Positions 25,988 to 37,027 of a stretch of DNA of 64,000 bases are shown here, piece by piece. This DNA is from Sporopachydermia quercuum (lineage: Eukaryota > Ascomycota > Sporopachydermiomycetes > Sporopachydermiales > Sporopachydermiaceae), in contig BCGN01000009.1 in the NCBI GenBank assembly GCA_001599295.1, positions 310,001 to 374,000 of the forward strand, in the 5' to 3' direction. Position 1 is the stretch's first letter. Every line of letters starts with the position of its first letter. The notes beneath the pieces are model-generated. The model was not told the origin of the DNA. It was given only the letters and a program-made list of their open reading frames with translations, and made no database searches. The translations under genes were made by a program, and so were the position numbers.

Positions 25988-26447
25988 TATAGTTGCATGT
26001 GATATGGACCCTATAATTAAGAATGTTTATATTATACCTAAAAAGAATATATAGATCAATACATTTGAGATGATGCAGAAATATGCATCGTCATACAATA
26101 GAACATGCTCCATTAATAAAAGAACATTAATTAAACAGACAAGAGCAATCAAGATAGCAGGTTGATAACTGTTAGAGATAAGACTCGCTGGTAAGTCATT
26201 CATTTGATAGGATGATGGTATGTTTTCAGCTATCTTTGTCCGTGAAAGTGTTTAATGAAAGCTGAATTGTCATATGCTGATATTCAGTTGTATTAAGTAG
26301 TAACTCCGAAATGATATATTCCCTCTCGCCTGATAACATGTGGAGCATAACTATTGAGAGATACAGCCAGATTCTTTCAACTGATACAAACGTACCTCAA
26401 TGTAAGAATTAGAAAGTTCTAATTCCATTACTTGTAAAGTCTACACG

Positions 26448-26472
26448 TCTCATCTCATCTCATCTCATCTCA
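26448..26472. repeat. (TCTCA)n pentanucleotide microsatellite
   Basis: Five perfect tandem TCTCA units in the upstream region of MRX10. Confidence 0.85.
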
Positions 26473-26927
26473 ACGTGATCCAAATTCGCTGTTAAGTCAT
26501 AGTGCTGCTTCTATTTTCAACCATTAATGTGATACTAACTATAAGCAATGAATGACCACTCTTCTCAGTCAATGATGCCTTCTTTCGTGATCTTTTGCAG
26601 TCAAGTAGACATTGTGAAACGAAATAATTGAGCAAGGTAGTTAATTCTCTTTCTTTTTCATCCCAACTTGCCGTATACCCATCCCATTAGTATCAAAACC
26701 ACAATCCCCTGTAATGAGACACGATTTTTGGTCCCTCATTCATATATTAAATCATTGGCCTATCACCATCCTTTGTAAACCGTTCTATTCAGCCTTATTA
26801 ATATACAGGCACTTGTATTGAGGTTTCATATATTGATTACGATTACTAATGAATGTAAAAGAAGGGATGCAAAAGAAGTCTAAAATATATAATCTCCAGT
26901 TTTCACATAAGTGCTGCCACAATCATC

Positions 26928-28058
26928 ATGTTCAAAATTGCCCAAAGAAGCTTTGTGCCTAGGACTATACTCAAGTCATCGAACAGCCACATCCCTTCCT
27001 CCAATATCTATTCATCTATGGGTATTATTGACACAGGTAAGAAGAGGCTAATGAATGTCAATGCACAATTTGTATGTTGGAATTCTTCCACAGCCCCCAA
27101 TGAAATTGCACTTGCTCATCAGAAGATTCCCAGGACAGCGAAAACGAATTTAACAGGTTTGAGGCGAACTCCTAATTTAGAAACACCAACGCCATCTTCG
27201 CTACTTCCATGCACAACGATATCTACCTGTGAACAATATGACCTGTCAAAAGCACTGAGTTTGCTCTCTAATGGCGAATATAGTAATCCTAGAATTATAG
27301 TACCTAGAGAAGCCATCAGTATCAAATACAAAGGCCATGACATATTCATATTATCGAATGGCTCGGTCGTAGCTTGGGGAATGTCAGAACAGGATACTGT
27401 TGATGAAATAGTATCATGTTTAAAGCCTGCTATGATACGACCATATGAGCAGCTAGAATCTGAAGATATGGATTATATGGAAGATGAGAGTATCAAAGGG
27501 CATAGTCATATGACTGGTGATATTATTGTCATTCAAGGACCTCCAGAAGATAGGCTTTTAGAGAAAGCTGCTTTTTCAACAGGAATCTCTCGAAGTACTA
27601 AACTGGCAGCTTTGGAAGTGTCATTGGATAAGTATTTGGATAGTACTAAAGGTCTTACATTTGAGTTGTCAACAGGTACTCTGAGGAGAGGAAAGAAGAA
27701 TCGTTTCATATTGGAAAGAATTGCCAAACTGTTGAGAATCAGAGGGCAATTGAATTTGCATTCCGAATTGATTGATACTCCTGAGCTTTATTGGAGTGAA
27801 CCGAAACTGGAAGAAATATACAATAAAATCTCCAAGAATCTTGATGTTATACCTCGGGTAGCAATCTTGAATAAAAGGTTAGATTATGCTTCAGAAGAAA
27901 TTCATATATTGCTCGCTCACGTCAATGAACAAAAAAGTACTAGACTAGAATGGATTATTATCATTTTGATCATGGTTGAGGTTTGTTTTGAAACATTCCA
28001 CTTCTATGAACGATATAATAATTCAAATTTGATCAAGAGCAAGAGTGAAGATGAGTAG
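26928..28058 (+). CDS. MRX10: RMND1/DUF155 mitochondrial inner-membrane protein (MRX10)
   Basis: A 376-residue protein of the RMD1/RMD8/RMND1 (DUF155) family. The N-terminus is basic and hydroxylated without acidic residues (MFKIAQRSFVPRTILKSSNS), a likely mitochondrial presequence. It distinguishes this gene from the RMD1 and RMD8 relatives and points to the mitochondrial member, YDR282C/MRX10, human RMND1, which associates with mitochondrial ribosomes. The core begins at about residue 125 (IFILSNGSVVAWGMS) and includes a conserved block with RRGKKNRF and the 'LRIRGQLNLHSELIDTPELYW' region. Near the end, TRLEW leads into one transmembrane helix (about 341-360) followed by a short charged tail, the family's usual C-terminal anchor. 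A single exon with no internal stop. Confidence 0.9.
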   Translation: MFKIAQRSFVPRTILKSSNSHIPSSNIYSSMGIIDTGKKRLMNVNAQFVCWNSSTAPNEIALAHQKIPRTAKTNLTGLRRTPNLETPTPSSLLPCTTISTCEQYDLSKALSLLSNGEYSNPRIIVPREAISIKYKGHDIFILSNGSVVAWGMSEQDTVDEIVSCLKPAMIRPYEQLESEDMDYMEDESIKGHSHMTGDIIVIQGPPEDRLLEKAAFSTGISRSTKLAALEVSLDKYLDSTKGLTFELSTGTLRRGKKNRFILERIAKLLRIRGQLNLHSELIDTPELYWSEPKLEEIYNKISKNLDVIPRVAILNKRLDYASEEIHILLAHVNEQKSTRLEWIIIILIMVEVCFETFHFYERYNNSNLIKSKSEDE

Positions 28059-28632
28059 AATATAGACTAAAAAGAAAAATAAAAGAAAAAGAAAAAGGTA
28101 TTTAGTATGAGTGATAAGATGAAGCTAACTATACCTGGGATTGTTCCACTTTTTCAGCCAACTCATGTTTATATTTTCATATGTATATACTTTGTAATTC
28201 TATAGTATGGTAATTCTTGTCTGTATAACTAAGCAATTTCAAATATTCGCTCGTAATAATACTATGAGAGTTAAGATAACTCCATTGTTTCACATTATTT
28301 CCGCAATTGATTCTGTCGAAATCCAATCATTGCCGAAACATCCATTTTCAATTTCGAGAACGTTTACGGTTATGTTACCTGTTCTGGAATAATCAATCAA
28401 GCAAATTACACAGCTGGTACCTGAAAGAAACACTTTTAAAGAGAACTACAGTTCCGAATATATCGGATAAACGAGTGTCTCTACTGTTCATCCGTTCAAA
28501 AAATATATATAATTTATAGAAGAACTTGGGATCATATTAATAAAATTACTGTTGAGGTTTGATTTGGTTGATTTGGTAGCCCCTGTTATCTGCCTAGAGA
28601 TCGTATTTTAGAGTTAGAAAGTATCATTCAAT
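28059..28632. other. spacer MRX10 to phosphatase gene
   Basis: The 3' region of MRX10 begins with an A-rich run; the rest presumably serves as promoter of the next gene. No additional gene is recognised. Confidence 0.5.
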
Positions 28633-29418
28633 ATGCCAAAAACAATTGCTGTGAACGTGGTGGAATTTGATTTGGATGGAACTCTAGTTAATTCCACCAA
28701 AGCAGTGGAAGAATGGTGGACCCACGATTTCTTTCTACCGCATGGGAAAGACATTGATCTTCTTGCCAGCACACATGGAACTCGTACTGTGGAAACTATG
28801 AAACGTATATTTCCAGAATTACTTGAGAAAGAATGTGGTGGACTTGGAGACGAGTACTATGACAAGATTTTGGCATATGTTGAAAGAATAGAATCAGATA
28901 TTTGCAATAAGTATGGAGAATTTGCTGTCAGTATTAAGGGTGCTTCTGATCTGGTGAAACAGATAGATTCTCTGGTCCCTGGTCATGAATTATGGGGGAT
29001 TGTAACTAGTGGAACAAAGATTTTGGCTACTACTTGGTTGAACAGAGTGTTATTTCAAGAAGGTGTTCATATTCCTAAAGTTTTCATTACTGGTAGTGAT
29101 ATTAAGAAGGGTAAACCAGATCCGTATGGATATAATCTCGGGCGGAAAAATTTGTATGAAAATAATACTGACATTCTCACTGGTCTCAAACTCGAGGATA
29201 TCACATCGGTTGTCTTTGAAGATGCGCCAGCCGGAATTGAGGCAGGTAAAGCTTCTGGTGCCACTGTGATTGGGATTCTTTCTACTTACGAATTAGACAT
29301 TGTTGAAAAAGCTGGTGCCGATTACGTTGTAAAAGATCTCTCTGATGTCAAAGTTGTAGGTTATGATACGGAGAAAAAGCAAGTCATTTTCTCAATTGAA
29401 GATGTTAGGTCCGATTAA
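28633..29418 (+). CDS. HAD-family phosphatase, GPP/DOG type
   Basis: A 261-residue haloacid-dehalogenase phosphatase. Motif I is FDLDGTLVN with nucleophile D13 and acid/base D15. Motif II is the Thr/Ser in IVTSGT. Motif III is the Lys in KKGKPDP. Motif IV is VVFEDAPAGIEAGKASG. The overall pattern, including 'TSGT' and 'EDAPAG', matches baker's yeast Gpp1/Gpp2 (glycerol-3-phosphatases) and Dog1/Dog2 (2-deoxyglucose-6-phosphatases), which share one fold. The substrate cannot be fixed from motifs: glycerol-3-phosphate or a sugar phosphate are both possible. It has about 11 more residues than Gpp1, mainly in the cap and the linker before motif IV. No targeting signal, so it is probably cytosolic. 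It follows MRX10 on the same strand, 574 bases downstream, with its own promoter. Confidence 0.85.
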   Translation: MPKTIAVNVVEFDLDGTLVNSTKAVEEWWTHDFFLPHGKDIDLLASTHGTRTVETMKRIFPELLEKECGGLGDEYYDKILAYVERIESDICNKYGEFAVSIKGASDLVKQIDSLVPGHELWGIVTSGTKILATTWLNRVLFQEGVHIPKVFITGSDIKKGKPDPYGYNLGRKNLYENNTDILTGLKLEDITSVVFEDAPAGIEAGKASGATVIGILSTYELDIVEKAGADYVVKDLSDVKVVGYDTEKKQVIFSIEDVRSD

Positions 29419-31931
29419 CCTATGTTCAAACATATTTCATTTACTATGAACTCATGTGTTTAATATAAGAATTCTCCGAATCTCATCAAAGAGATCTCAT
29501 TGAGTTAGTAGAATAACCGCTAAACTTCTCATCTCTTGATGGATCTCGTAGTCATATGATTGTTTCTTCCCGGCCACAAGAATTGGAGCATACAAAATTA
29601 TATGTAGTTCATCTTGTTTTTTGGTATTTGTTAGGAGGCATCTATTTTTCATTGTTAAACCTACCCATGATCATCAAACTTTCAAAGTTTCTTATTTCAA
29701 ATCAATCCACTTGCCTATTTGGAAACCGGATTAATACTTGGTGTCCCCGATTATTATCTATTTAGTACTTACTGTAGTTCAAACTTTAAATTCTTATCAA
29801 AGGGTCTGCTACTTATAAATCTATCTAATTCTCACCGAAGCAATGATGAAGAAAGAGATCTCGAAAGAAGAAATGATCTGGTTCTGAGTACGCGAAAATT
29901 CATTAGTTGTTCGCGGCCAATACGGATTAGCCTGAAAGATCATTGAGCAGCTTGACCGAGGTCATTGCTATCGAGTCATTTGCAAAAACTAAGATGATGG
30001 AGGAATAAAGCAAATACGTGGTTAACAATGATATAATGTACAAACTGTAATAAGTTTTCTGACATTGACTTTCTCCAACATTATATATGTGATTGGTACT
30101 AACAAGNTAGATACATCCTACGACGTTTTTCAGTGGTTTCTTATAGTATCAATTTATCAAGGAAAGAAAATATCGTTTCATAGTTTCACAGGACTTCGTG
30201 TCTTAAGATCTGCTAAAGATACAAGGACGTTTATTTGTCAAAACAACGCATGCAAACCTACCTACCTTGTCCGTATTCATATTTCACTTGTCTTATGAAT
30301 TGTTTGTTTCAATAGCATTATGCTCAAAAAAAAGATAGATTAACAGAGATATTGTTGTCGGTTGACCGTGCAGATCAAAGAAAACATTTCCTATTCGGTA
30401 TTTTATCAGACCCTCTATGCCTGTTTAATCCCGTAATTTTAAATTTTAACTTTAATTTAAACTAAAACTTCCACTTTCGCTGATTTTAATCAACTGTTAT
30501 CTATAGCTTAACCTTATTTAATAGTCCTAACTAGTCAGAGAGGTGCAGAACATGATGATAACTAACTACAATGGAGAATATTATGAAACGAAACTCCATA
30601 TTCAAAAAAAAGACAAAACCTGGTAAATTATGCAAATGAGCTCATCAAGAAAATCAGTGACTGCTAGAATGAAGTCAAGTATTGGAAGTAAAAGCAATAA
30701 TGTTCGGAAGTTTATCAACTTATCAAATAAAAGTACTTCGGATGGGATAAATCAACTGGCAGAATAGGATATATTTGGCGAGAAAGCATTCAAGGATTTC
30801 CCAAACTGATGGAGCTTAAGAGATTTCTCCGATATAACAAATTCAACAAATACTTCCGAGTGTAGAGATTTGTAATACCGATCTTGCTAATATTTGGCAT
30901 AATACTGTCCCACTGAATCTATCGTACATTTCTCACCATTAAGCGAGGTAATAATCGACCTCATTTAGGTAAAACGGTAATTNCCGATATGAGAAAGTTT
31001 TGTTTGCGATGTATGATTAAGTGCGTTCATGCAAGTCTGGGGAACTATATGATAGACCCTCTCCAAAATAAAGCAAAGTCTGGATAATGTTCTATTTCAG
31101 AAGCACAATGAATTGGTTCTGCATGTTGCCCATTGAGGAGGATTCTATTATTTAAAAAAAAAAAAAAAAAAAGAAAAAAGAAAAAAGAAAATATAATTCC
31201 CAATCTCAATAGTAGGTAATATATTGATCTGCAGAATCGAAAGTGATAGATTTTCTGTTACCTTTTTGTGGGCATAGATATGATCCTTTTTTTGGTTTCA
31301 GACATAAAGTTTGAAGGTACAATAAAGTTTATTCTCTATGTTATCTATTCTTCTTTAATTCTCAAGATGAAAGGACAGACTAGAGTCATATCTGTGGTCT
31401 TCCTGTTGATTCTAGTAAAAAAAAAAAGTGTAATACTAGACTTTCTGAAACGCACTACTGTGTTTTGTATCATTCAATCATTCTGTCTTTTAGAATATTT
31501 TCATATATCGGATCATTCATCCACTTTCATTTTTAACTACCGTAAGGAAATAAACCTTAAATATGCTTTAAGCTTATTGCTAATCAGCTAGGCTACAGAA
31601 AAGCTTATTTCTCCATTCTCACCAACCACAGATAATTAACTAGACTATCTATCTATGAACATTAGTTACTGAAAGTAATACTTCCAGGTCATTGTTTTCT
31701 TTATAATCCTAGATATTGACACAGTTACTCTTGAAATTTCTAATTTCTTATTTGGCAAAATATTTTTGACAGTCAGAAAAAGAAACTGCTACTCTTCCAT
31801 CATTGATCTACCTATTACTCTACTCAAATTTCTAATCATATGGAATGTCCTTACTAAAATATACCTTTTGTCAATAAATAAAACGTTCTCTAATGATTCT
31901 AAGGTATCAATAAGTTACTAGCTTATTTTGA
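29419..31931. other. 2.5 kb AT-rich gap
   Basis: No gene is supported; the short ORFs (for example 29556-29765, 31268-31591) look like chance reading of AT-rich DNA. A poly-A/GA tract lies at about 31153-31191. The distal part is the promoter of the long Zn2Cys6 gene, and long upstream regions are common for regulators. Confidence 0.5.
31153..31191. repeat. poly-A tract with AAAAAAG units
   Basis: A run of about 19-20 A is followed by GAAAAAA units. It may act as a nucleosome-excluding element about 740 bases before the Zn2Cys6 regulator gene; the exact length is uncertain in short-read assemblies. Confidence 0.8.
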
Positions 31932-34900
31932 ATGAAATGTCAAGAAAACAGTTCCACAATGGACACGGGAGCCAAAATAACACAATCGTCTCCTATGACG
32001 AAATCATCTTCGAAAAGTATCTCCACGAAAAATAAAATCTCAAGATCACGAAAATCAGGAGCAGCTTGTAGAAGATGTCATGTATTAAAATGTAAATGTG
32101 ACTCAAAATATCCAAACTGTTCCCGATGTGAAAAAGCCGGAGTTTCCTGTACTTACTTTGATCATTTAACGAAACGGGAAGTACCCAGAAACTATCTGTC
32201 AAAGCTTGAAGATGAAGTGAATTATCTAAAGGACCTGTTATCCAAGAATCAGATACTTTATAAACCTAGAAATGGCTCCATATCAAGTGATTCTTCTGAT
32301 AAAGACTCCCAAACTTCTGGTAAAGATGGGTCAAAGGAAGGTAGTGTTTTGAATTTGAATATTGGTATTTCTAGCAGCGGGTTGATTGGTAGCTCGGGAT
32401 TTATTTCTCCGGCAGGATTAGGACCATTATCACAACAACAGCTGGAACAGCAACAGCAGCAAGATCGACAGGTTATTAATAGTGGACTGGGATCAACAGA
32501 AATGGCAAAAATATCTCATGAATCTGAAAATGAATCAAGATTATCAGGAAATTCAATTGCAACATTAGCATTACTATCAATGAGCAATCAAAATAGAGAG
32601 AATGTCTTTTCTTCAAATCAGCATTATCCAAATATCATAGTTGAGAAAAATGACTCAATATTGCCATTGGCTCCAGCTGAAAGTTCTTTTCTTGGTTTAT
32701 CGTCATCACAGAAAACAGATAGTAGGTCTAAAACCCTGGCTAATACTAAGCCTACATCATCAAAGCTTAAAATAGGGAAAGTTCTTAATGAATNTGACAA
32801 TCCATCCAAACCTGCCAATCCTGCCAATCCTACGGGAAGATCTATGAATCAACTAAACAAAACTCAACTTCCACCATTGAATAAGATATTACAGCCACGT
32901 TATCAATCTCGTAATCTACCAAAGAAATTTGTTGGTGAACGATTGTTGGAAAACTATTTGAATCACGCCCATCCTCAAATGCCAGTGCTAAGGCCAAGTT
33001 ATATCAAATCGCTATTTAACCAGTTCTACAGTCAAATTGATGATTATCAGTATCCTGCTTACTCTGCATTGCTTCAATCAAATCAAAAAGTTTTGTTTTT
33101 TTTGTTTATTATATTTGCTATTGGATCTGGAGTTGCTGAAGTAAATAAGCGAAAGAATGATAATGTCCACGATAATAATAGTATTAGAAACACTGAAACA
33201 ATTCAATCCAATGACAGCTTTCAACCAAGAAAGAAGTTGAAGCGTAATCAAACTGTCTCTAATGATATTGACATTGGTAAACCTGAAGAGTATTATTTAG
33301 CATCCCAGATTCATCTAAGTGAAGCATTGTCAATATCATCAAACAACAGCAATCTAATGACGACCAAAAATAAAATAACCAGTATTGAAAACGTTCAAAT
33401 ACTGTTATTGTTATGCAATTATGGATTTTTAAGACCAGTGAATCCTGGAATTTGGTATTTGATTTCAACAGCAATCAAATCGTGTGTCGATTTGAATTTA
33501 CATGAAGAAGCATATCATAAAACCCGTTTACAGGAAGCAATCAAAAAATGTATTTCCTCGTACAAGAATATCCAAAACCCAAGCAATAGTAATAACAATG
33601 ATGAAGAAATGAAGAAAATCAAAGATCTACTAAGTGCATTCAAGAATCAAATGCAAGAATTATACTGGAAAAGAATCATTTTCTGGGCAGCATATAATTT
33701 AGATCGACAAATTGGTTCATATGTTAATAGACCGTTTAGTATTGATGATTATGATATCACAATTGAACTATCACCAGAATTGATCAAAGACAGTGATGAT
33801 AAAAATGATTTTTATAATAAATTGAATGTTAGAAATATTGAAATACCGGAAATCCTCAAAAAAGAAATAATCGAAGCTCAAAATGAAATATTCAGAGATC
33901 CTATTTATGACAAAGTCACCAAGAATTTATTCATTATAAGAAGTTATCAGTCGGAAATTCAAAAAGTCTTATTCAGATCAAAGTCATTGTATTTGTTAAA
34001 CAATCCAAGCAGTATCATTGAAGATAGAATATATTACACACCTTTTATGAAACCAAATGAAACGTTGATCGATTGGAAACAAAGAATGAATAAAAACCTA
34101 GATGAATGGTTAAATAACTGTCCAAAATCAATTAGTGAAGCCAATTGTTTATTCTCTCCACAGTTTCTGACGCTTAACTATTATCAACTAAAGCTCGACA
34201 TTTATAGACCAACGCTGAAAGTGAATTCATCATTTTTCAATCAATCGAATATTAAGATTTTTCACTCTGATTGGATGAAATGTATTGAATATTCAAAAGA
34301 GATTATTAATCATTATCGCTGGTTACATCAAAATCAAAGAATAAACTATTTCTATTTAACCGTTCATAATGTGTTCACTTGTGGGATGTGTATTTTATAT
34401 TCATACTATAATTTATCAAAATACGGTGAGGAATATGGTCTTGAGATAACTATTTTATTCTCTGATGTTGAGTATTTCTGTAATGAATGTCTTGGTTTGT
34501 TTGATGACTATATTTTTAGATGTCCGCCGGCAGAACATTGTCGAATGGTCTTGCAATCATTTATGAATAATATCAAGCACAAGAGACATTTGAAGATTGA
34601 AATCGATCATAAGAATAGTACGGGTAATAATAGTGATAGCGTGATGGATTGTAATAGTAATGTAGCGGGATCGTCGGGAGAAGCAACTACGATGGCATCA
34701 GGGACTGAAATTGCAGGGAACGTTTTCATTAACAATGAACTAGTGGTTGAAAAAGGTTGGAATAATGAGAATAGACAGGAATATTCTGAGAAAACAAAAT
34801 TCAAAGCGAAAGGAAGGAAAAACAATAGCTTGACATTCAGAAATTTTACACCAGCAAATATAGATAAAATGAGTAAGAGTATGAGACAACAAAGAAATGA

Positions 34901-35231
34901 TTCCACACAGATCTCTAACTTATTGAATGAAGCATCGAAGGATCCATCAACAAGCAATCCTGCTGACTCTCTCACTGGCCTAAATATGAAAAATCACTCA
35001 AATTCCCATACAAAGATAACCCAATCAGTCAGTCAGCCTATCCCATTTCCATCTATATTTTCATCAGATGAATTGCAAATGTATACTGTTGATTCCACAG
35101 AAAATGGATTGGATCCTTATCTGGGATTTTCAATGAATATGAACGAAGCAACATTTCCTTTATTCGATCTTATGTTTGATGATGCTTCTGGAATTCGTCA
35201 ATCGTTGATGTTTGGTTCGATGTTTCAATAG
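31932..35231 (+). CDS. Zn2Cys6 fungal transcription factor
   Basis: A 1099-residue binuclear-cluster regulator. The six zinc-binding cysteines are C46, C49, C56, C63, C66 and C73 with spacing C-X2-C-X6-C-X6-C-X2-C-X6-C (CRRCHVLKCKC...CSRCEKAGVSC). A linker with REVPRNY and a coiled coil (LSKLEDEVNYLKDLL, about 90-104) follows and predicts a dimer binding paired CGG half-sites. Further on are a Gln-rich stretch (about 175), a Ser/Asn-rich linker, and the fungal-specific middle homology region (about 330-880, with 'GFLRPVNPGIWYLISTAI' and the ARE-type block 'RIIFWAAYNLDRQIGSY'). The C-terminus is Ser/Asn-rich and ends in acidic/aromatic residues (DPYLGFSMN, FDLMFDDASG), a plausible activation domain. 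The regulated pathway cannot be told from the sequence. An alternative start lies at 31959. An N at 32794 leaves one codon open. Confidence 0.93.
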   Translation: MKCQENSSTMDTGAKITQSSPMTKSSSKSISTKNKISRSRKSGAACRRCHVLKCKCDSKYPNCSRCEKAGVSCTYFDHLTKREVPRNYLSKLEDEVNYLKDLLSKNQILYKPRNGSISSDSSDKDSQTSGKDGSKEGSVLNLNIGISSSGLIGSSGFISPAGLGPLSQQQLEQQQQQDRQVINSGLGSTEMAKISHESENESRLSGNSIATLALLSMSNQNRENVFSSNQHYPNIIVEKNDSILPLAPAESSFLGLSSSQKTDSRSKTLANTKPTSSKLKIGKVLNEXDNPSKPANPANPTGRSMNQLNKTQLPPLNKILQPRYQSRNLPKKFVGERLLENYLNHAHPQMPVLRPSYIKSLFNQFYSQIDDYQYPAYSALLQSNQKVLFFLFIIFAIGSGVAEVNKRKNDNVHDNNSIRNTETIQSNDSFQPRKKLKRNQTVSNDIDIGKPEEYYLASQIHLSEALSISSNNSNLMTTKNKITSIENVQILLLLCNYGFLRPVNPGIWYLISTAIKSCVDLNLHEEAYHKTRLQEAIKKCISSYKNIQNPSNSNNNDEEMKKIKDLLSAFKNQMQELYWKRIIFWAAYNLDRQIGSYVNRPFSIDDYDITIELSPELIKDSDDKNDFYNKLNVRNIEIPEILKKEIIEAQNEIFRDPIYDKVTKNLFIIRSYQSEIQKVLFRSKSLYLLNNPSSIIEDRIYYTPFMKPNETLIDWKQRMNKNLDEWLNNCPKSISEANCLFSPQFLTLNYYQLKLDIYRPTLKVNSSFFNQSNIKIFHSDWMKCIEYSKEIINHYRWLHQNQRINYFYLTVHNVFTCGMCILYSYYNLSKYGEEYGLEITILFSDVEYFCNECLGLFDDYIFRCPPAEHCRMVLQSFMNNIKHKRHLKIEIDHKNSTGNNSDSVMDCNSNVAGSSGEATTMASGTEIAGNVFINNELVVEKGWNNENRQEYSEKTKFKAKGRKNNSLTFRNFTPANIDKMSKSMRQQRNDSTQISNLLNEASKDPSTSNPADSLTGLNMKNHSNSHTKITQSVSQPIPFPSIFSSDELQMYTVDSTENGLDPYLGFSMNMNEATFPLFDLMFDDASGIRQSLMFGSMFQ

Positions 35232-36280
35232 GAGTCTGAGAACAGGAGAATGAAAAGAAAAAAAAAATTAAAAAAAAAGAATCAAGTAGTATAAAAGACG
35301 AAAAGAAGAAAATAACGAAAAAGCATTTGCCTGCATTTATGTATATTAACATAGTTCAGAATTCACATTCCATGATTTTATCAGAACACCAAACAATGAA
35401 TAATTTGAATAATTGGTTTCAAATATTCCTGTAGGCACATTGGTATAATGCTTTGAGATTAGATTCTTGGTGATAGTTTGTATGNCCTTGTTGACATAGA
35501 AATGTTAAACACAGTCAAGCAATAAAAGATCAACCACAATATTATCAGGTCTGTAGTGTGCCGAATCATTTATATTCTTTTAATGAAGTACAGTGGTTTG
35601 ATCTAATTAATAAAAGCCATGTGCTATTTATTCATTGCTTGGTTTCTTCATTTAATTTCCAACCTAACATTTAACGTTTACCAATATAAAAATAAGTTCA
35701 ACCTCTAAGTGGTCTGTAAACTTTAACTTCATTATTACTAATAAAATAATATAAACTCTAAACTTCTTTTGATACTTGCATACTTAAATCAACTATACTG
35801 GAATTATTCAGAGCATATGTAGCCGTTTTCGTTTTCTTTTTCGATGACCTTACATTTGATAGTATTGTTTGGTAGACAAAGAAATGATGATATTCATTTT
35901 ATATTTGTTTTCTTAACAACCAAGAAATTGAAAAAGAAGAATATTTGAAGATAATTGCACTAGTTTGTTACCGAAAAATCAAATAGCTAAGAATATTGTT
36001 ATTGGTTATTGTTATTTGGCAGATAGCCTTGAATTGTATTAAATTGCACTTGAATTCTATTTCAATTGCTGCGGATCCCTGCCACTTATACTGTGCTTCA
36101 TACTGGAGTGGTTGTTAGAGAGGTAACTAGATAAATTTCCCATTAGCTTAATTTATTCTGAAGGCGATCAAATTTTCAATAAGAGAAGAAATAATCAAAC
36201 TTGAATAAAACTGGGACAATTCAGTTGGCGCAACAAACTGTTAAAGTACTGTAATATTCCATATTGCCTTGTTATATACC
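35232..36280. other. spacer, regulator 3' end to mutase promoter
   Basis: Starts with an A-rich run after the regulator stop. No further gene is visible. AT-rich throughout, with one N at 35485. Confidence 0.5.
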
Positions 36281-37027
36281 ATGAAGCTAATTCTAACAAG
36301 ACATGGGCAATCCGAATGGAATTCACTCAACCTTTTCTGTGGTTGGGTTGATATTCGTTTAACTGACGTTGGAGAGCAAGAAGCTAGGAATGCTGCAAAA
36401 TTAATCAAAGAATCCAANATCAAACCTGATGTTGTATACACTTCACGTTTAACCAGAGCATGTGAAAGTGCTAATATCATGCTTGATGAGTTAGACCTTC
36501 TTTATCTTGACATATATAGATCATGGAGATTGAATGAGCGCCATTATGGTTTACTACAGGGAAAGAAAAGAACATACGTGAGGGAAAAATATGGAGCTGA
36601 ACAATTTATGCTCTGGAGAAGATCATTTGACGTTCCACCTCCACCGATGCCTAAAAACTCAGAATTCTTATCTATCAATGATTCAAGATATGATGATATA
36701 GATGAAGCAGAGAAACCGAACGGTGAATCATTAAAAATGGTTAGTGAAAGGCTACTGAAATACTTTGATACAGAAATAAAGAGCAAACTGATAGATGAGG
36801 AGAAAAACGTTTTAGTTGTGGCCCATGGATCTACTGTGAGGGCCCTCGTTAAGTATTTCAGCAATTTAACCGATGATGAGGTTGTACATTTGAATATTCC
36901 TACTGGGATTCCTTTAGTTTACGAGTTTGACAAGGAGATGAAACCCATTAAAGAATACTACTACTTGGACCCTGAAGCAGCCAAGAAAGGTGCTGAGGCA
37001 GTAGCTAATCAAGGCGTAACACATTAG
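36281..37027 (+). CDS. cofactor-dependent phosphoglycerate mutase-like protein
   Basis: A 248-residue protein, almost the same length as baker's yeast Gpm1 (247). The catalytic His is in [10 protein letters not shown] (H8), the acid in [11 protein letters not shown], followed by [10 protein letters not shown], and the second His is in VVAHGST. The end [11 protein letters not shown]...VANQG matches Gpm1. The family interconverts 3- and 2-phosphoglycerate through a phosphohistidine. Several usually invariant positions differ: HGNSLRGLVKH of Gpm1 is [12 protein letters not shown] here, and the segments before the active-site Arg are diverged. It is therefore either the species' glycolytic enzyme with relaxed positions or a GPM2/GPM3-like paralogue of reduced activity; I lean to a paralogue. 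The true ATG is at 36281; the upstream TTG is not a start. An N at 36419 leaves a Lys/Asn choice. Confidence 0.88.
   Translation: MKLILTRHGQSEWNSLNLFCGWVDIRLTDVGEQEARNAAKLIKESXIKPDVVYTSRLTRACESANIMLDELDLLYLDIYRSWRLNERHYGLLQGKKRTYVREKYGAEQFMLWRRSFDVPPPPMPKNSEFLSINDSRYDDIDEAEKPNGESLKMVSERLLKYFDTEIKSKLIDEEKNVLVVAHGSTVRALVKYFSNLTDDEVVHLNIPTGIPLVYEFDKEMKPIKEYYYLDPEAAKKGAEAVANQGVTH

Larger units (their letters stand above)
24405..26927. other. 2.5 kb divergent promoter region, GFA1 / MRX10
   Basis: No gene is supported; the ORF at 25679-25948 lacks recognisable features. The region contains a perfect 23-nt palindrome at 24577-24599, a GTCACGTGA E-box at about 25940-25949, an 8-bp inverted repeat at 25964-25987, paired ATGCAT-type sites (25153-25167, 26083-26088) and a TCTCA pentanucleotide array (26448-26472). 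It is much longer than needed for two yeast promoters, so a noncoding RNA cannot be excluded. Confidence 0.5.

Noticed and set aside
36269-36280. Upstream TTG start for the phosphoglycerate mutase (and similar TTG/GTG starts for RPN4, UGA2, GFA1, LPD1, GCD6 exon 3, the PIN-like gene and the DUF3445 gene)
   Set aside because: Yeast nuclear genes start at ATG; in each case a good in-frame ATG or a spliced upstream exon explains the open frame.
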